From NCBI GenBank assembly GCA_029641185.1, contig JAPWGK010000005.1, positions 1,426,001 to 1,490,000 of the forward strand: 64,000 nt of DNA. The letters are read 5' to 3'. Source of the DNA: Pseudofabraea citricarpa. Taxonomy: Eukaryota; Ascomycota; Leotiomycetes; Helotiales; Dermateaceae. The notes beneath the pieces were generated by a model. It was given only the letters and a program-made list of their open reading frames with translations. It was not told the origin of the DNA and searched no databases. The position numbers were made by a program, and so were the translations under genes. Positions 22,850-34,694 of this stretch are shown piece after piece (position 1 is the first letter of the stretch; the number at the start of each line of letters is the position of its first letter).

Positions 22850-25094
22850 ATGGACTACTTGCCTGAGCCGGCACTTCCTGTTTCTCAAGTTCGCACGTAT
22901 GGAGGGAATGCAGCCTTCCACAACTTCCACAATGACTACTCACACATCAGTGATCCTAACTTGCGCCGACGATTAGCCCTCTCTGAGATCGACAAAGTGC
23001 CCTTTGGCTGGTATCACGTAAGGGCCGTGGTTGTCGCTGGCATTGGCTTCTTCACAGATTCATACGACATATTTGCCATCAACCTGATCACATCGACTCT
23101 GGGCATGGTTTACTGGCAGGGACCTCCGATTCCTGGATCCAATAGCGGCGGAAACTTCGGAGTGCTACCAACTGCAGTCAATACGGCCATCAAGGCTGCC
23201 ACATCTGGAGGAGCAGTCATAGGACAGTTGGGTTTTGGATGGTTGGCAGATGTGGTGGGGAGAAGGAAAATGTATGGGGTGGAGTTGGCTATTATCATTC
23301 TCGCTACTCTTGCTCAAGCGCTTGCAGCCCCCAGCGAGGCTGTGACATTGACAGGACTACTGATATATTGGAGAGTGATGATGGGCATAGGTATAGGCGG
23401 GGACTATCCTTTGTCTGCTATTATTACGTCTGAGTAAGTATAACCTTCTCGTTTCTATATCTTGACATTTCCGTTTCCATATTTTCATGTAGCCATGTAG
23501 TACTCTTACGGCTTCTTTCAGGGCTTCTCTGAAAATGATGGAGGTTATTCAAGAAGACACAAGATACTAACACTAAATCAGGTTTGCACCAACTCGATGG
23601 CGGGGTGCTATGATGGCAGCCGTATTTTCCATGCAGGGAGCCGGCCAGTTTGCCGCAGCTCTCGTAGCACTGGTAACAACCTACGCTTTCCGAGAATCAT
23701 TTATCAGCACAAGCCCATCATTTTCATCATGTCACGAAGCATGTCAAATCGCTGGCGACCGAGCATGGCGAATCATCGTCGGCTTTGGTGGTGTTCCTGC
23801 CATCTTCGCGTTATACTACCGGATCACGATTCCCGAAACGCCTCGTTACACATTCGATGTAGAGCACGACATAGTGAAAGCCGATGCGGACATCAAAGCC
23901 TACATCAATAATAAGAAGGAGGGAGAAATCGATCCCATCTCTCAGCATCAGACAAAATTGCGGATCGGGGATAAACTGTCTTCGCCAAAGGCGTCTTGGC
24001 CAGATGTCTTCTCATACTTCTCACATTGGAAGAACGCCAAAGTGCTCATCGGCACAACAGCATCATGGTTTTTCCTCGACCTAGCATTCTACGGTCTTGG
24101 TTTGAATAACAGCACAGTACTTAGTGCCATTGGATACAGCACCGGCGATTCCATATACCACACGCTTCGCAACACAGCGATAGGGAACCTGATACTCGTA
24201 TGCGCAGGTTCGATACCAGGCTACTGGCTCTCAGTGCTAAGCATCGACACGATCGGGCGCAAGCCGATCCAGGTGCTAGGCTTCCTGTTCCTGACGATCA
24301 TCTTCAGCATCATCGGGTTCTGCTACCACTCGCTCTCGAAAGGCGCACTGCTCGCCCTGTACATCCTGGCCCAGATCTTCTTCAACTTCGGGCCGAACAC
24401 GACGACCTTCATCGTCCCGGGCGAGTGCTACCCGACGCGCTATCGCAGTACGGGCCACGGCGTCTCTGCAGCGTCAGGCAAGATCGGCGCCATCATCGCC
24501 CAGGTCATCGCCCAGCCGTTGCTCAGCAAGGGCGCACCGAAGGACTGCGTCGGGCACGCATGCTCGCCGTGGCTCGATCACCTCATGCAGATCTTTGCTC
24601 TCTTCATGCTCTGCGGCACCTTGTTCTCGCTCCTGATCCCGGAAACGAAGGGGAGGACTCTGGAAGATCTCGCGGGCGAGCCGCTCCACTCGCTCGACAG
24701 AGGCCGAGAGAGGGAGGTCGACGACGGGACGCTGCCCTGGTGGAGGAGATACAACCCCTTTGCCGGTGGACGTCCTGCGGGCTTTCAGAACTCCTCTCCT
24801 TCGCTGGGCCCAAAGAGCCCGCGCCTGAGAGGTAAGAAGACCAGAGTGGGAATCATGACGAGTCCGGAGTTACTGCCGAAGGGCAAGAAAGAGCCGGCTC
24901 ATGGAAGAGCGGCCTCTGAAGGTAGTGCGGGGGCCCCTAGCATGACGAGCAGCGGCGGCGATCATAATGATATCTACATGGGAGGAGGGCCATTACCTGG
25001 ATGGGGTGCTGGATGGGGCGTGCAGAGGAATACAAGGCGGGATGGAAGGGTTGAGAGCATACAGCTGTACGATGTTGGCAAACTCTTAAAATAG
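22850..25094 (+). CDS. Inorganic phosphate:H+ symporter (Pho84-like MFS)
   Basis: Two exons (22850-23433, 23582-25094) split a Glu codon and give 698 aa. The phosphate:H+ symporter signature is clear (GIGIGGDYPLSAIITSE, about residues 180-196), followed by RWRGAMMAAVFSMQG, and in the second half GPNTTTFIVPGECYPTRYRSTGHG, the other family block. Twelve helices in a 6+6 arrangement are separated by a central loop (about 285-330). It moves phosphate with protons across the plasma membrane. It is longer than the usual ~570-600 aa because of a cytoplasmic C-terminal tail of more than 100 residues rich in Gly, Ser and basic residues, with several SP/TSP sites that could be phosphorylated. The intron (148 nt) is longer than others in the window. 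The window also holds a decayed GDE1-type gene (59.3 kb), another phosphate-related family, but 34 kb away. Confidence 0.95.
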
Positions 25095-25346
25095 ATTTCT
25101 TTAGAACGTACAATATATCTGTAGTATGAAAGGACAAATAAAACACGCTTGGTCGTCTTGATTCGTTGGTGTATGGGTGTGGGTGTGAGTATGAGAGTGT
25201 GTGTAAGTGTATGAGAGGGTGATTTGACATCCAAAGAGAGGGTGGTATTGTGTATGAACAAACGCTGCTCGCCAACATATGCTAAACGCCAGAAAAAAAA
25301 AAGAACCCCCCGTACCCTGGTGTACATGTATGCAAAGGAAAAATCA

Positions 25347-28300
25347 TCAAGCCTTGGCGGATTCTCCTGCCTCAGGTGCTTTAGTCTTGCCCGTGCCCTT
25401 CCTCTTCTCTACAACGTCCTTCAAAACCCTCAGCTTCTCCTCGGTGACCCTGATTGCGTCCTCGACTTCGCGCGCATCCATCTTCTCGTCTCTCAATTTC
25501 TCGTCGACATCTCTGGATCGGATGGGTATCTTTTTAGTCTCGTGCAATCGATCCATGCTTACTCGCTCTTCTAGCCAATCCCAAAGTTCGCTCTCCTCCC
25601 TCTTCCAGATCGCTTCGTATGCAGCAATTCGCTCTGGAGTCTTGAAGAACGCCATTTCTTTGCTGGCAGGATTTCGTCCTGTGAAACCGAAACCAAACCA
25701 GCTCGCTACCAAGAGCCCTACAACTAAGCCGTACAACATATTTCCTGAAAACAGTGGTTTTAGGATATCAACAAATGGGCCAAGTATACCGTGCAGTGGC
25801 TCAGCGATACCCCAATCATCAGATGCAGGTTTTGAGGCGCCAACACCATTCGTAGTCGTACTCAACTCTCCTTTGGTTTCCCGTCCTTTGCGTCCTTTCT
25901 TCTTGCCTTTCAGACCTGCTACAGGAGTAGTTGTGCCACGACGCGTTGAGACAGCAGCCTTTAATGACGCGACGATATCCTTGGCATATTTGACCTGGCC
26001 ATCATTGGCACCCTTTTCAATAGGACCTGTAATTCATTAGTGACTATTTGCAATTATCAACGATAAACTTTACCTTTGAGCCAACTCTTGCCAGTCCACT
26101 CGATTGCACAATTAATTTGTATTCTTGTACTATTTCCCTCTCCCCACGACAGACAGTATTTTGTCTTTGTACTGAAAACATTTCCACTAGGCACGTCAGG
26201 AGTTTGGGTTGATATAGTGACTGAGATGGCCTTTTCGTAGTCTAAGGAGTCTAAGGTCTCCGTAGATATACATTTGGTTTGTTTGGGGCCAATCGAGCCA
26301 TTCAAGGGCTTAATGTATGAGTAATTTCGAACCTTGTTATCGAGACCGAGTGGCTTTGTTTGATCGTCCATAGTGAGTTCCAAGCACTTCTGATCTTCTG
26401 TGAGCCAATTTCGAATCCAGGTCAGGGAAGCTTGTCCAAACATCAAGCTATAGACTTTGCCTAGAGGAGCCGGAATGAGCTCATCTGCGATAATCCGGTC
26501 GTAATGTGTGTCGCGATCAGTACAATCAGTAGGACCATGAGTTGTTGGACCTGGATAATCAATGCCTGCCGCAGGGGCTGCGTTTTCTTTGGGCTTTTCA
26601 AGAGCAGCTCCATTCGTAACAACAGCAGCTGAAGCCTTGCGGCTTACAATCTTCTCGGCAATATCACTTCCAGCAATACTTCCCTCAGCTTGCGTAAAGC
26701 TCATGCCGTCCTCTTCCTCTTCATCTTCATCATAGACTTCATCTCCCTCATCACTCTCACTTTCTGAGACGGAGCTCTGACTTCCATTAACACCACTTCC
26801 ATCGTCTTTTTCGGTTTTGTCACCACCACCTGTCTCCTCGATTCTAACACCATTTAAGGAGCTTCGCAAGCTGGGGTGACCAAGCTTCCAGATGCCGACA
26901 ATCAAATCGTAAGTGGAGTCTCGACTGGTAAAGCTTGCAAATATATTCTTTGCGTGTAGTGTTGAGATCATGAGACCATTCTTAAAGAGTAGTGCTGTGC
27001 TTCGCTTCTCCACAGACACGATCTCGTCAAAGCTCATCACCAAGGTAGTGACCCAGCCGAAGATGTTACTGCTAAAACATAGATGTCCTTCCGAAACATA
27101 TAGTCGGCCATGGGCAAGGATTTCTCGCTGCAATGCACAACTGTAATCTTCAATAAGATAGTCATCATCAGGAACACTTCTGAAAAGGTTATGGAAATCT
27201 CGGTTTCGTTTCTTGCTTGCAACAGCAAAACCAGTAATCTTTGGCGTACCATCTGGCCCGACAGCATTAGGACGAGCCAGGGAAGCATTCGCCGCTGCTA
27301 TTGCTGCACCAATTGTGCTGTGCCCTGTAGCTGCAGAGCTGCCACGCTTTCGACGATTTCCCATGGCACTCCTAATGCTGCCACTTCGATGTATACCCGT
27401 CCTACCTTCAAATACACTTCCATTGGGAGGAGTCTGTTCTCCTGGCATAGCAGGCTCGTGAATTGAGCGAGGTCTTACTATTGACTGTACATCATCGACT
27501 TGGGCTGTTGGTACCGTATCGACGATATCTCCTTGTGTACCCTGTCCTGCCGCGCCTACACGATTCGCATATGTTTCTTCACTCATCGTGGATTCCGATC
27601 TACCTCGCGTTTCCAGGGATTCTCCAAATTTCGAGGTTGTAGGGGTGTTAACGTTGCTATTTGACTCTGGAATACCAAGCTGGCTCAGACTCAGGTCTCC
27701 CATACCCAAAGTCTTTACCGCTAGTTCCTTTTGCTCCGTCTGGCTCTCCGTGTCGCTCTTCTCTCCCAAGATCTCAACTACTGGGCTTTCCACTTCCTTC
27801 AAATCGTGCGTACCACTCCTAGCTCTTGTCTGATTCGGTGCGGTCGATGTATTTCCAATACTACTCAGGGTACTGGCAGCGTTCTGTGCGGCGGAGAATA
27901 CGGATGAGAAGAAGCCTCCTTGGCCAGGCGAACCGTTTTCTGGGGTAGGCGTCAAAGGGGCAGAGGTGATATTTGATAGTTTGCTGGGTCCAAGAGCAGA
28001 GCCCGATCCTGATCGAAGTCTGCGGTGCGATATCATGTTCCCCGATGGGGACGTCACCACATTTGGATTTGCTACTGATGCCGCAACAGGAGGATTCGGT
28101 TCGTTCTGGTTGGAGAATCGAGGTGATCCGGGATCTGTCGGGGTGGGAGGTGTGTTCACGATGATAGGAGCCGGTTTGTCTCCAGGAGGTGGGGTCTGGG
28201 GCGTGGCGCTTGTATCAATCGCTGTTACCTTGCCTGTTCGTGGTCGTTCTGGTGATGATGTAGTTGAATTAAGTGTTGTCTGGGAGGAATTTCTGTCCGG

Positions 28301-29604
28301 AAAGATAGAGCCTATGCGAGATGCAACGCTTCCACGCCTGTTCTCCGCCGAGGTATGTTTCTCTTTTGTGCCACTATGCTTGTCCTTGCCTGCGGTTGCT
28401 GATCCTCCCCCGCCCGCCTTGCGTTCTGGACTTGATTTGGGACTTGATCCCCGGCGTGGAGTCAAGACTTCCTTTAATCTGCCAACTGGCGATGGTGTTC
28501 GTCTGTGAGATCCGTCGGTAGGAGCTCGAAGATTACCAGCACTCAAGTCTGGCGCAGGTTCGGAGGCAGCCAGCGTGTCAGCTTTTGAGAAGCTCGAAAC
28601 TTTGGGCGTATCTTCACCGTCCAATTGTGACTCCAGAGCCAGTTTTGAGGTGTCCGAAAGCGTCGTTGCTTGCACCAGAGGCGAGGAGGTAGTCAGGTAG
28701 CCTATATGCGATGGATGCGTTGACAATGGAGGTGGCGTAGCATGTGGTCTGCAGAGAAGACACTCAAGTTAGAATGATTCAGGGACAACTGCTTGCACCA
28801 CGAGCGAGGAAATTCGCAGTGGGAGAAGATAGAAATAAGGGGTAGGAGTGCGATGAAATGCGTGGTAACGACAGAGGAGCAAGGCTGGCTTCTGGTCTAA
28901 ACGATGAACGAGGATTCGTACCGCACTGGGGCGCGGGCGTATTGACGGACGTTTGAAGGATGAAGCTTGCGATCATCACTCCGCATTCGCTACAGCCAAT
29001 CACTGCTTGCGGCTGTTTCTGCCGTTGCTGTTGACAAGCTTGAATCATGCGTGCAAGGCGGTACAGAAGCTGCGCTGCGTTGCGGTACCAGAACCAAAAC
29101 CAGACCAGATGGAGAGACAGAGAGAGGAGGAGAGAGCACACAAAGAAAGTTGACTTACGACTCAGTATCGGAATCATAGGTGACGACGCTGCTGGTCTCC
29201 GCATCGCCATCGCCAGGAGAATGAGTGAAATCATTCTCCAAGGTTCCCCTCTCGGCGATGCTCCTCCCCCGAGCAGCTTCTTCGCTGACCCGTTGTTCCT
29301 CTTCACGCTGTTGCTTCTTCCGCCGTCGCTTGTTGCCAATGCCTTTGGACAGAAGTTTCCCGAAGCCGTTCGATTCGTTGACGTTGACGTTGACGTTGGC
29401 ATCCTCGAAGGTCTCGCTGTGGCCTTTCAGCTTCTCAATGGCCCCTCCCAGCGTCGATCGCACTCCATGATGCCCATCGTGAGGAGCCTGAGCCTCACTA
29501 TCAACGCTAGCAATCGAGCCGGAGGTGGAAGAGTCCTTCTTGCGACGACTGTTCTTCGATAGCATTTGCGACAGCCCGTTGGACGAGGAGCGCGAGTCGG
29601 ACAT
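25347..29604 (-). CDS. GRAM-VASt sterol-transfer protein (Lam/Ysp2 type)
   Basis: Three minus-strand exons (29159-29604, 26074-28748, 25347-26026) join in phase to 1266 aa. A long low-complexity Ser/Pro-rich N-terminus (about 1-650) leads into a GRAM domain (about 655-770; DFHNLFRSVPDDDYLIEDYSCAL..HGRLYVSEGHLCFSSNIFGW). After an acidic stretch (DEGDEVYDEDEEEEDG) comes a VASt/StART-like domain (about 885-1050; IADELIPAPLGKVYSLMFG..WIRNWLTEDQ). One membrane helix (about 1135-1156; YGLVVGLLVASWFGFGF) and a short coiled coil end the protein. This order is that of the yeast Lam/Ysp and animal Aster proteins, which sit in the ER at plasma-membrane contacts and move sterols. The yeast family splits into one- and two-VASt members; this one has a single VASt. 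It diverges from the MIT-domain gene over 703 bp. Confidence 0.93.
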
Positions 29605-30307
29605 GCCCGGCCAGCCTTGAGGAATGCTGAGACCTTAATCGCAGACGGTGATAATGAATCAGCGCATAGGATGAGTCGTATCTAAGCTAGTAGTCTCCAG
29701 CACCAGCAGGATGAGTAGATGAAAGAGAGACAGCAGGCTGTGATGCAATCGACGTTCTATCGCTGCGGAGTACCTTCCTGCTGAGTGTTTGTGGGGGATT
29801 GGAAACTGCCTTGCTGAGAGTGTCGCAAACGAGCCTCAGATGCAGGTGCAGGTGGTTATGACGGATCACTGGTCCAGAACAGAATATGAGGCACATGTGT
29901 ATATATACGGCTGTCAAGTTGGCATCTCTGAGGTTTATGGATGATCAAGCTCCCCAGCAATCGAGATACGGTCCGCAAAGACGTGCTCCTTCCTCCCTCC
30001 TAATCGAGAAGCAGGCCGCTGGTATTTCTCAACGTCATTGGTCCATTCCTTGGATATCCTGCCCTGGTGTTTGCATCCCCAGATCTCCTGCGCTAGTCTG
30101 CCGTGCGTGTGCCCCGCGAGTTCAATCTCAGCCTCGTGACAGCATCGTGCGTGCTTCGACTCAACTTCTCTGACCGACTTCTGCTCCGTCCATCTACGCC
30201 ATCCCCACTACACAATCCAGACGCCCCGCTGTGCTGTGCTGTGCGCTGCAAGACCCGTAATGAGCAACGATTCCTTGGCCTTCGAATAGACACAAGGCAC
30301 TGGCAGC
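29605..30307. other. Divergent promoter between the GRAM-VASt and MIT-domain genes
   Basis: The region carries the two 5' flanks. No TATA box is obvious and no gene is supported. Open frames here are short and overlap on both strands. Confidence 0.6.
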
Positions 30308-31975
30308 ATGGAGTCTTCGCCTTTAACCTTGGTATGTCGCATTCTCCAGGGGCTTAAGACACTGCCACTGACACGGCCATAGGCTCACGATCATGCGCGA
30401 GCAGCTTCCGTAGCTACACAGGGTTCCGAAACGACGGTCGCCATCAATGAACATACGTTGGCAGCTGGGGAGTTCGCAAAGGCAGCGACCAGCACGGGAA
30501 GTGCAGAGGCATTAAGGACCTTGAAGCTGCTGGAGGTACATCACCATCGATTATCAGAGCTATTGAGGTTTCCTTCAGAACATCCTGTTGTGACCAGTCC
30601 GGCCGAACCAGAAGTTCAAGCAACAGTAGAGAAGCCGCTGTCCACCTCAGCAGCTGTTGCGGAATTACGTGCATCTAAACATGATGCCGCCCCTCGATCC
30701 TCTTCTCCGCTCCGGAACCCTTCTAGCATCACCTCACCTCGCCGATTACCACCACGCGATCTTTCGTCCTCGATAGCCAGTAACTTAGCTTCTGCCAGAG
30801 GCATTCGATCAAACTACAACCGGCAGCCATTATCCCCTAGTGTGTCATCTCTACAAGTGCCAGGCAGCTTAGATGTGCCACGCAAGGACAGCAAAAGATC
30901 CAAGATTCCGAGCACGATTCCAGAGAACTCGGTCTCCAAACCAAGCTGGGTACCACCTTCTCCAACGAAACAGAACAAGGCTATAGCACAGACTGGGACA
31001 TCTCGCACATCTGCCGTTGCGGAGCAGGCATCCCCTCCCACGGCACCAGCAGACGATGGCTTCTCAAAATTTTATAATGCATTTGAGAATATCCTCAATA
31101 AGCTGTCGGTTCCTTTGGCCTTCGCAGGACTGCCTTTGGTATCCGAGGACGAGACGTCTACACCTAGTGTGCCGGAGCCTTCATCAGGAAAACGGACTAA
31201 ACCTACGAGCAAGGAGAGACTTGACTCAGAACCCGATCTTAGTAGATACATCTCCCGTGCTGCTCTAAGAGCATCTGGTCGTGACGGTCACTCCGGAAAC
31301 GATTCATTCTACGTTGTCCCGACCACTGGTCATACTGTCTCATATGCCCACATTCTCTCTTTTGCCGAGAAAGAGAAGCGGCGAATGGCAGCTTCAATGC
31401 ACAGCGACAATCATGATCTACTCTCTGAGCCTTCTTTTGAAGACGAATTCGTCGATGCTAGAGAAACACCCATGCCACCATCCCCTGGTCTGCAAAGAAG
31501 AGTGAGTAGTAGCAGAAAGAAAGGAGTTCAGGAATTGGAGAACCGACTTGAAGAACTTTACATGGAAAACGAAACTTTGAAAGAATGCGTTGACAAGTTG
31601 AGTAAACGGCTTCACGTATTTGAAATGAGCGCCCAACAGAATAGCATGGCTCTACAAGACAGCATGAGAATCATGCGGCCAAACTCTCCTGCTCGTGAAC
31701 CAGTCGTGGTTTCTACTGGCGACGAGACACTGAAAAGGAGAATCCAGGAACTGGAAGACCAGATGGAGTTCCAAGGAAACGAGAATGATAGACTTGGCAA
31801 GGAGAATGAGAAACTGAGAACGGTTGTCAACCGATATCGTGAGAAGTGGGAGAAGCTGAAGGAAGGCGCAAAGGCAAGGCGAGATGGAGCTTCAGCAAGG
31901 GACGGGCCTGCAAAAGATGCACAGCCCGGTAAGGATAGCGGTAAACCGAGCACTGGGAATCTCTCTGTTGACTAG
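30308..31975 (+). CDS. MIT-domain and coiled-coil protein
   Basis: A short first exon (30308-30331, MESSPLTL) joins in phase to the main exon (30383-31975), giving 538 aa. Residues about 9-73 form an MIT-like three-helix domain (HARAASVATQGSETT..AINEHTLAAGEFAKAA..ALRTLKLLEVHHHRLSELLRF). MIT domains bind ESCRT-III tails and related partners in endosome/vacuole trafficking. A Ser/Pro-rich disordered middle follows, then two coiled coils (about 375-410 and about 425-500, ELEDQMEFQGNENDRLGKENEKLRTVV). There is no membrane segment or catalytic domain. The very short first exon is supported by its ATG, a GTATGT donor and a CCATAG acceptor. A role as a trafficking adaptor is inferred. Confidence 0.85.
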
Positions 31976-32819
31976 AAAATGTCTATTGGATTTTTATTGA
32001 AACCACAGTAGCTTTCGTCAGCCATTTTGACACATGTGTACCTAGGCGGTTTAACATTTTATTACCTCCGAGCGGGTGGGTAAAACGAGGAAGACTTTGA
32101 GCCTAAAATTAATCTCATATTAACCCCAAGCGAGTGAAAGAAAACCACATTTACTTAAAGTGAAGGCTTTAAAGCTTGAGGCAAAATTCTCTCAAGATAT
32201 CACCTCGAATCTGGAAGTGATGGCAGGGAAGAAATCTTTGCTGGGGCTCCAACTCGTGCTCAAGGTACCGTTCGTCTTAGATACACCTGCTTACCATTCG
32301 TTGTGTTTTGGCGAGGTCGCTTAGCACTTACCGGAAGCCAAGTGTCAAGCTTACAATTTACCTATTTTCAAGTAGGACGCGGCCAAGCAAAGACTATGGG
32401 TGGTTCTCAACACAGTCAGTCAGCGTTAGGCAGTATCGTAGCAAACAAACTACTGCAACTAACCTGCGGTACTGGAACCACTTCATCAACTGATCGATCG
32501 GATGTTACTTGGCAACATTGAAAACGTCTCTCTTGTGAACTGCTTATAGTAAGCTGATATTTGGCTCGGTATACCAAGATTACTCTGAGATCTCTGTTGG
32601 AACTAACTTGTAGATCATCGAATACATTTAACGAGCGGCCAGAACAAAACCTCGGCGAGTATACACAGCGAGAACGGAATTTCCACTCTTCGCAAGAGCC
32701 CAAGCGCTATACTTCAAGGGACAGATAGCCTCTTAAGAGCTTCATGGCCTTATTTTCAGCGTCAATAATGAAGGAATTTTTCACTCTCATCTGCACAATC
32801 GTTATGGTGGTACCGTTAC

Positions 32820-32848
32820 ACAACTCCACAACTCCACAACTCCACAAC
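32820..32848 (+). repeat. 8-bp tandem repeat (ACAACTCC), 3.6 units
   Basis: Three exact units and a partial fourth lie in intergenic DNA. No function is apparent. Confidence 0.8.
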
Positions 32849-33278
32849 CCAACAAGCTCAACACGAGAGGGGAGGTCAGCACAAAGTAAGGAGAAGTATT
32901 ATGTCCAGTGAGATCAAGTGATCCTTCGACCGTTTGGTTGGTGAAAGCACCGTGACACGAAATTCATGTCATGTATATAAGCATGCTCATAGCCTTGAGT
33001 TGGTTCAACCCTATGATGTGCGCCAAGTGTGTCCTGATACTTCGGCCCATTATAAACCTATCCTTCAACCATCGTGATTACCACTTCTGATGGCATATCT
33101 TTTCCTTTTGGCGCGTTGCTTCATGAGACATGTGAAGTGGAAACCAATACGTCTGCAGTCCTACATAAGTCTGCAGTCATACATGCCCTTATCCGTACAT
33201 TACCTTTTACGAGATCTTCTTGGTGTGAATGAAGGAGTAGAAGTCGCCCGCGAGTTTCAAGCTTGGGCTTAGACGGTG

Positions 33279-33287
33279 TATATAAAG
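33279..33287 (+). promoter_or_regulatory. TATA box of the secreted-protein gene
   Basis: TATATAAAG lies 124 bp before the ATG at 33411 and is followed by a CT-rich leader, a classic arrangement for a strongly expressed fungal gene. Confidence 0.6.
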
Positions 33288-33410
33288 GTTGGAAGTGTTC
33301 TTGAGTAGTTTTCTTCATCGCATCCATCCTCTCAACCTTCATCACCTCGATCTTTGAACCCCCGCTAAAAATCCACCTACTCAAATATTCAAGCATCCCC
33401 ATTATCCAAT

Positions 33411-34002
33411 ATGCAATTCCTTAGCATCGTCCTTAGTCTTGCTGCAGCAGCTTCTGCCATAGATGTCCGCTTCCACGGTAATAACCGCTGCTCTGGTGGT
33501 GTAGGTTGGATTTGCACCAGCCTCAACCCGAACGTAGGCATATGCTCTTACATTACCATTCCTACCTACACCAGCCTCAACTCTCACACAGTCTCTAACA
33601 CATACATCTCACCAGGTCTGCTGCAGCTTGAATTTGGGAACGTACCCCAGCATTGGCTTCTACGGCGTGCCCACCAACTGGTTCATCGAAACCCGGGGGC
33701 ACACCAACGGCCGCTGCAGGGAGATCAGGACCGTCAATACGCTGAGCGGCGGCACCTTTCAGTGCCTTACCCAAGGCGGATACTCGGGTGCCGGCTACAG
33801 TTTCCGCTCCCGGAAGAGAGCCCCCGCGCAGCAGTGCACGTCGACGCAGAAGCCCGACTTGCTGGTCCTCGAGGATGGCCAGAAGTACAATCTCGTGGAT
33901 ATGGAAGATTCCCAGATCGAAGAATTGGCGGCGTATGCCGCGAATGCTACCACTGCCGCTGATATCCCTGAGGCCTTTAGCCAGTTTGCCAATGTTGAGT
34001 AG
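33411..34002 (+). CDS. Small secreted Cys-containing protein
   Basis: Two exons (33411-33533, 33616-34002) join in phase to 169 aa. A signal peptide (MQFLSIVLSLAAAASA, cleaved near residue 16) is followed by a Cys-containing region (C27, C35, C43, C44, C75, C91, C115) ending at a dibasic site (RSRKR, residues 105-109), a possible Kex2 cleavage point. The last 50 residues are acidic, Ala-rich and Cys-free (C115 is the last cysteine). The Cys part contains GGVGWICTS, a CC pair and repeated aromatic-Gly motifs. I recognise no named family. Small secreted Cys-containing proteins in ascomycetes include effectors, hydrophobin-like proteins and antimicrobial proteins; the sequence does not tell which. 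A TATA box lies 124 bp upstream. Confidence 0.85.
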
Positions 34003-34694
34003 AGGCTCCTGTTCGTGGTGTTGTATGGATTGCTGCATGGTGTATGCTGGATAGGTAGTCTTGTTGTATGCTTTGCTGGCGAGTGCACGCGCTGGCTTGG
34101 TATGATCCTGTCTCTACTGTAAAGTGCTCAAGTTTTGATAGTATGGAATTAACTATAATTTCTCAGCCTGCTGTCTTTACCTTCTTGAAACGCAAAAGTA
34201 ATTTGCAGGTTGGCCACGGGAAATATATTGGATGATGTATTATTGTTATGACTACCTTATCCGTTTCATGCTCCAAATGAGATAAGTGATATACCAAGTA
34301 GCTAAGTGGGAACAATAAATGTGAGCAAGTAAAGTAGTATTGATGTTTCTTACTGAAGATGTGACGACGTAATGCAGGTAAAGTGCCCAAAATTTGGTGT
34401 GTTCTTAAGGTCCCAGTGATTCAATAACGGCAATGATTAAGTTGCTATAAATCTTGCCGCGGCAACAACTTTGGGTTTTCTGGCCACATTTCAGGCTAGC
34501 TGGTTAAATCTTGATGGTATGAATATGTCAGTTCCATCGCAGAAAAAAAGTATGTCCGTTTGGCAATGGTCATTCTATTTCAGATGTCATGAAAAACGTG
34601 GGTTGAACAGAATCACGGTACATAGTGGGTCTGGTTGTGATGCGTCTTAATTTCAACTGCTTGTATTTTAATATCATTCCTCCTAGCTTACAAT
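34003..34694. other. Intergenic region between convergent genes
   Basis: AT-rich 3' flanks of the secreted-protein gene and of the minus-strand SDR. No gene supported. Confidence 0.6.

Larger units (their letters stand above)
31976..33410. other. 1.4-kb intergenic region
   Basis: No gene recognised. It has a small 8-bp tandem repeat (listed) and, at its right end, the promoter of the secreted protein gene. Confidence 0.5.

Noticed and set aside
24200..24835. 211-codon Arg-rich frame
   Set aside because: A GC-rich shadow inside the second exon of the phosphate symporter.
27966..28508. 180-codon plus-strand frame
   Set aside because: Antisense shadow of the low-complexity N-terminus of the GRAM-VASt protein.
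28779..29402. 207-codon minus-strand frame
   Set aside because: It covers the first intron and part of exon 1 of the GRAM-VASt gene in another frame, with no domain.
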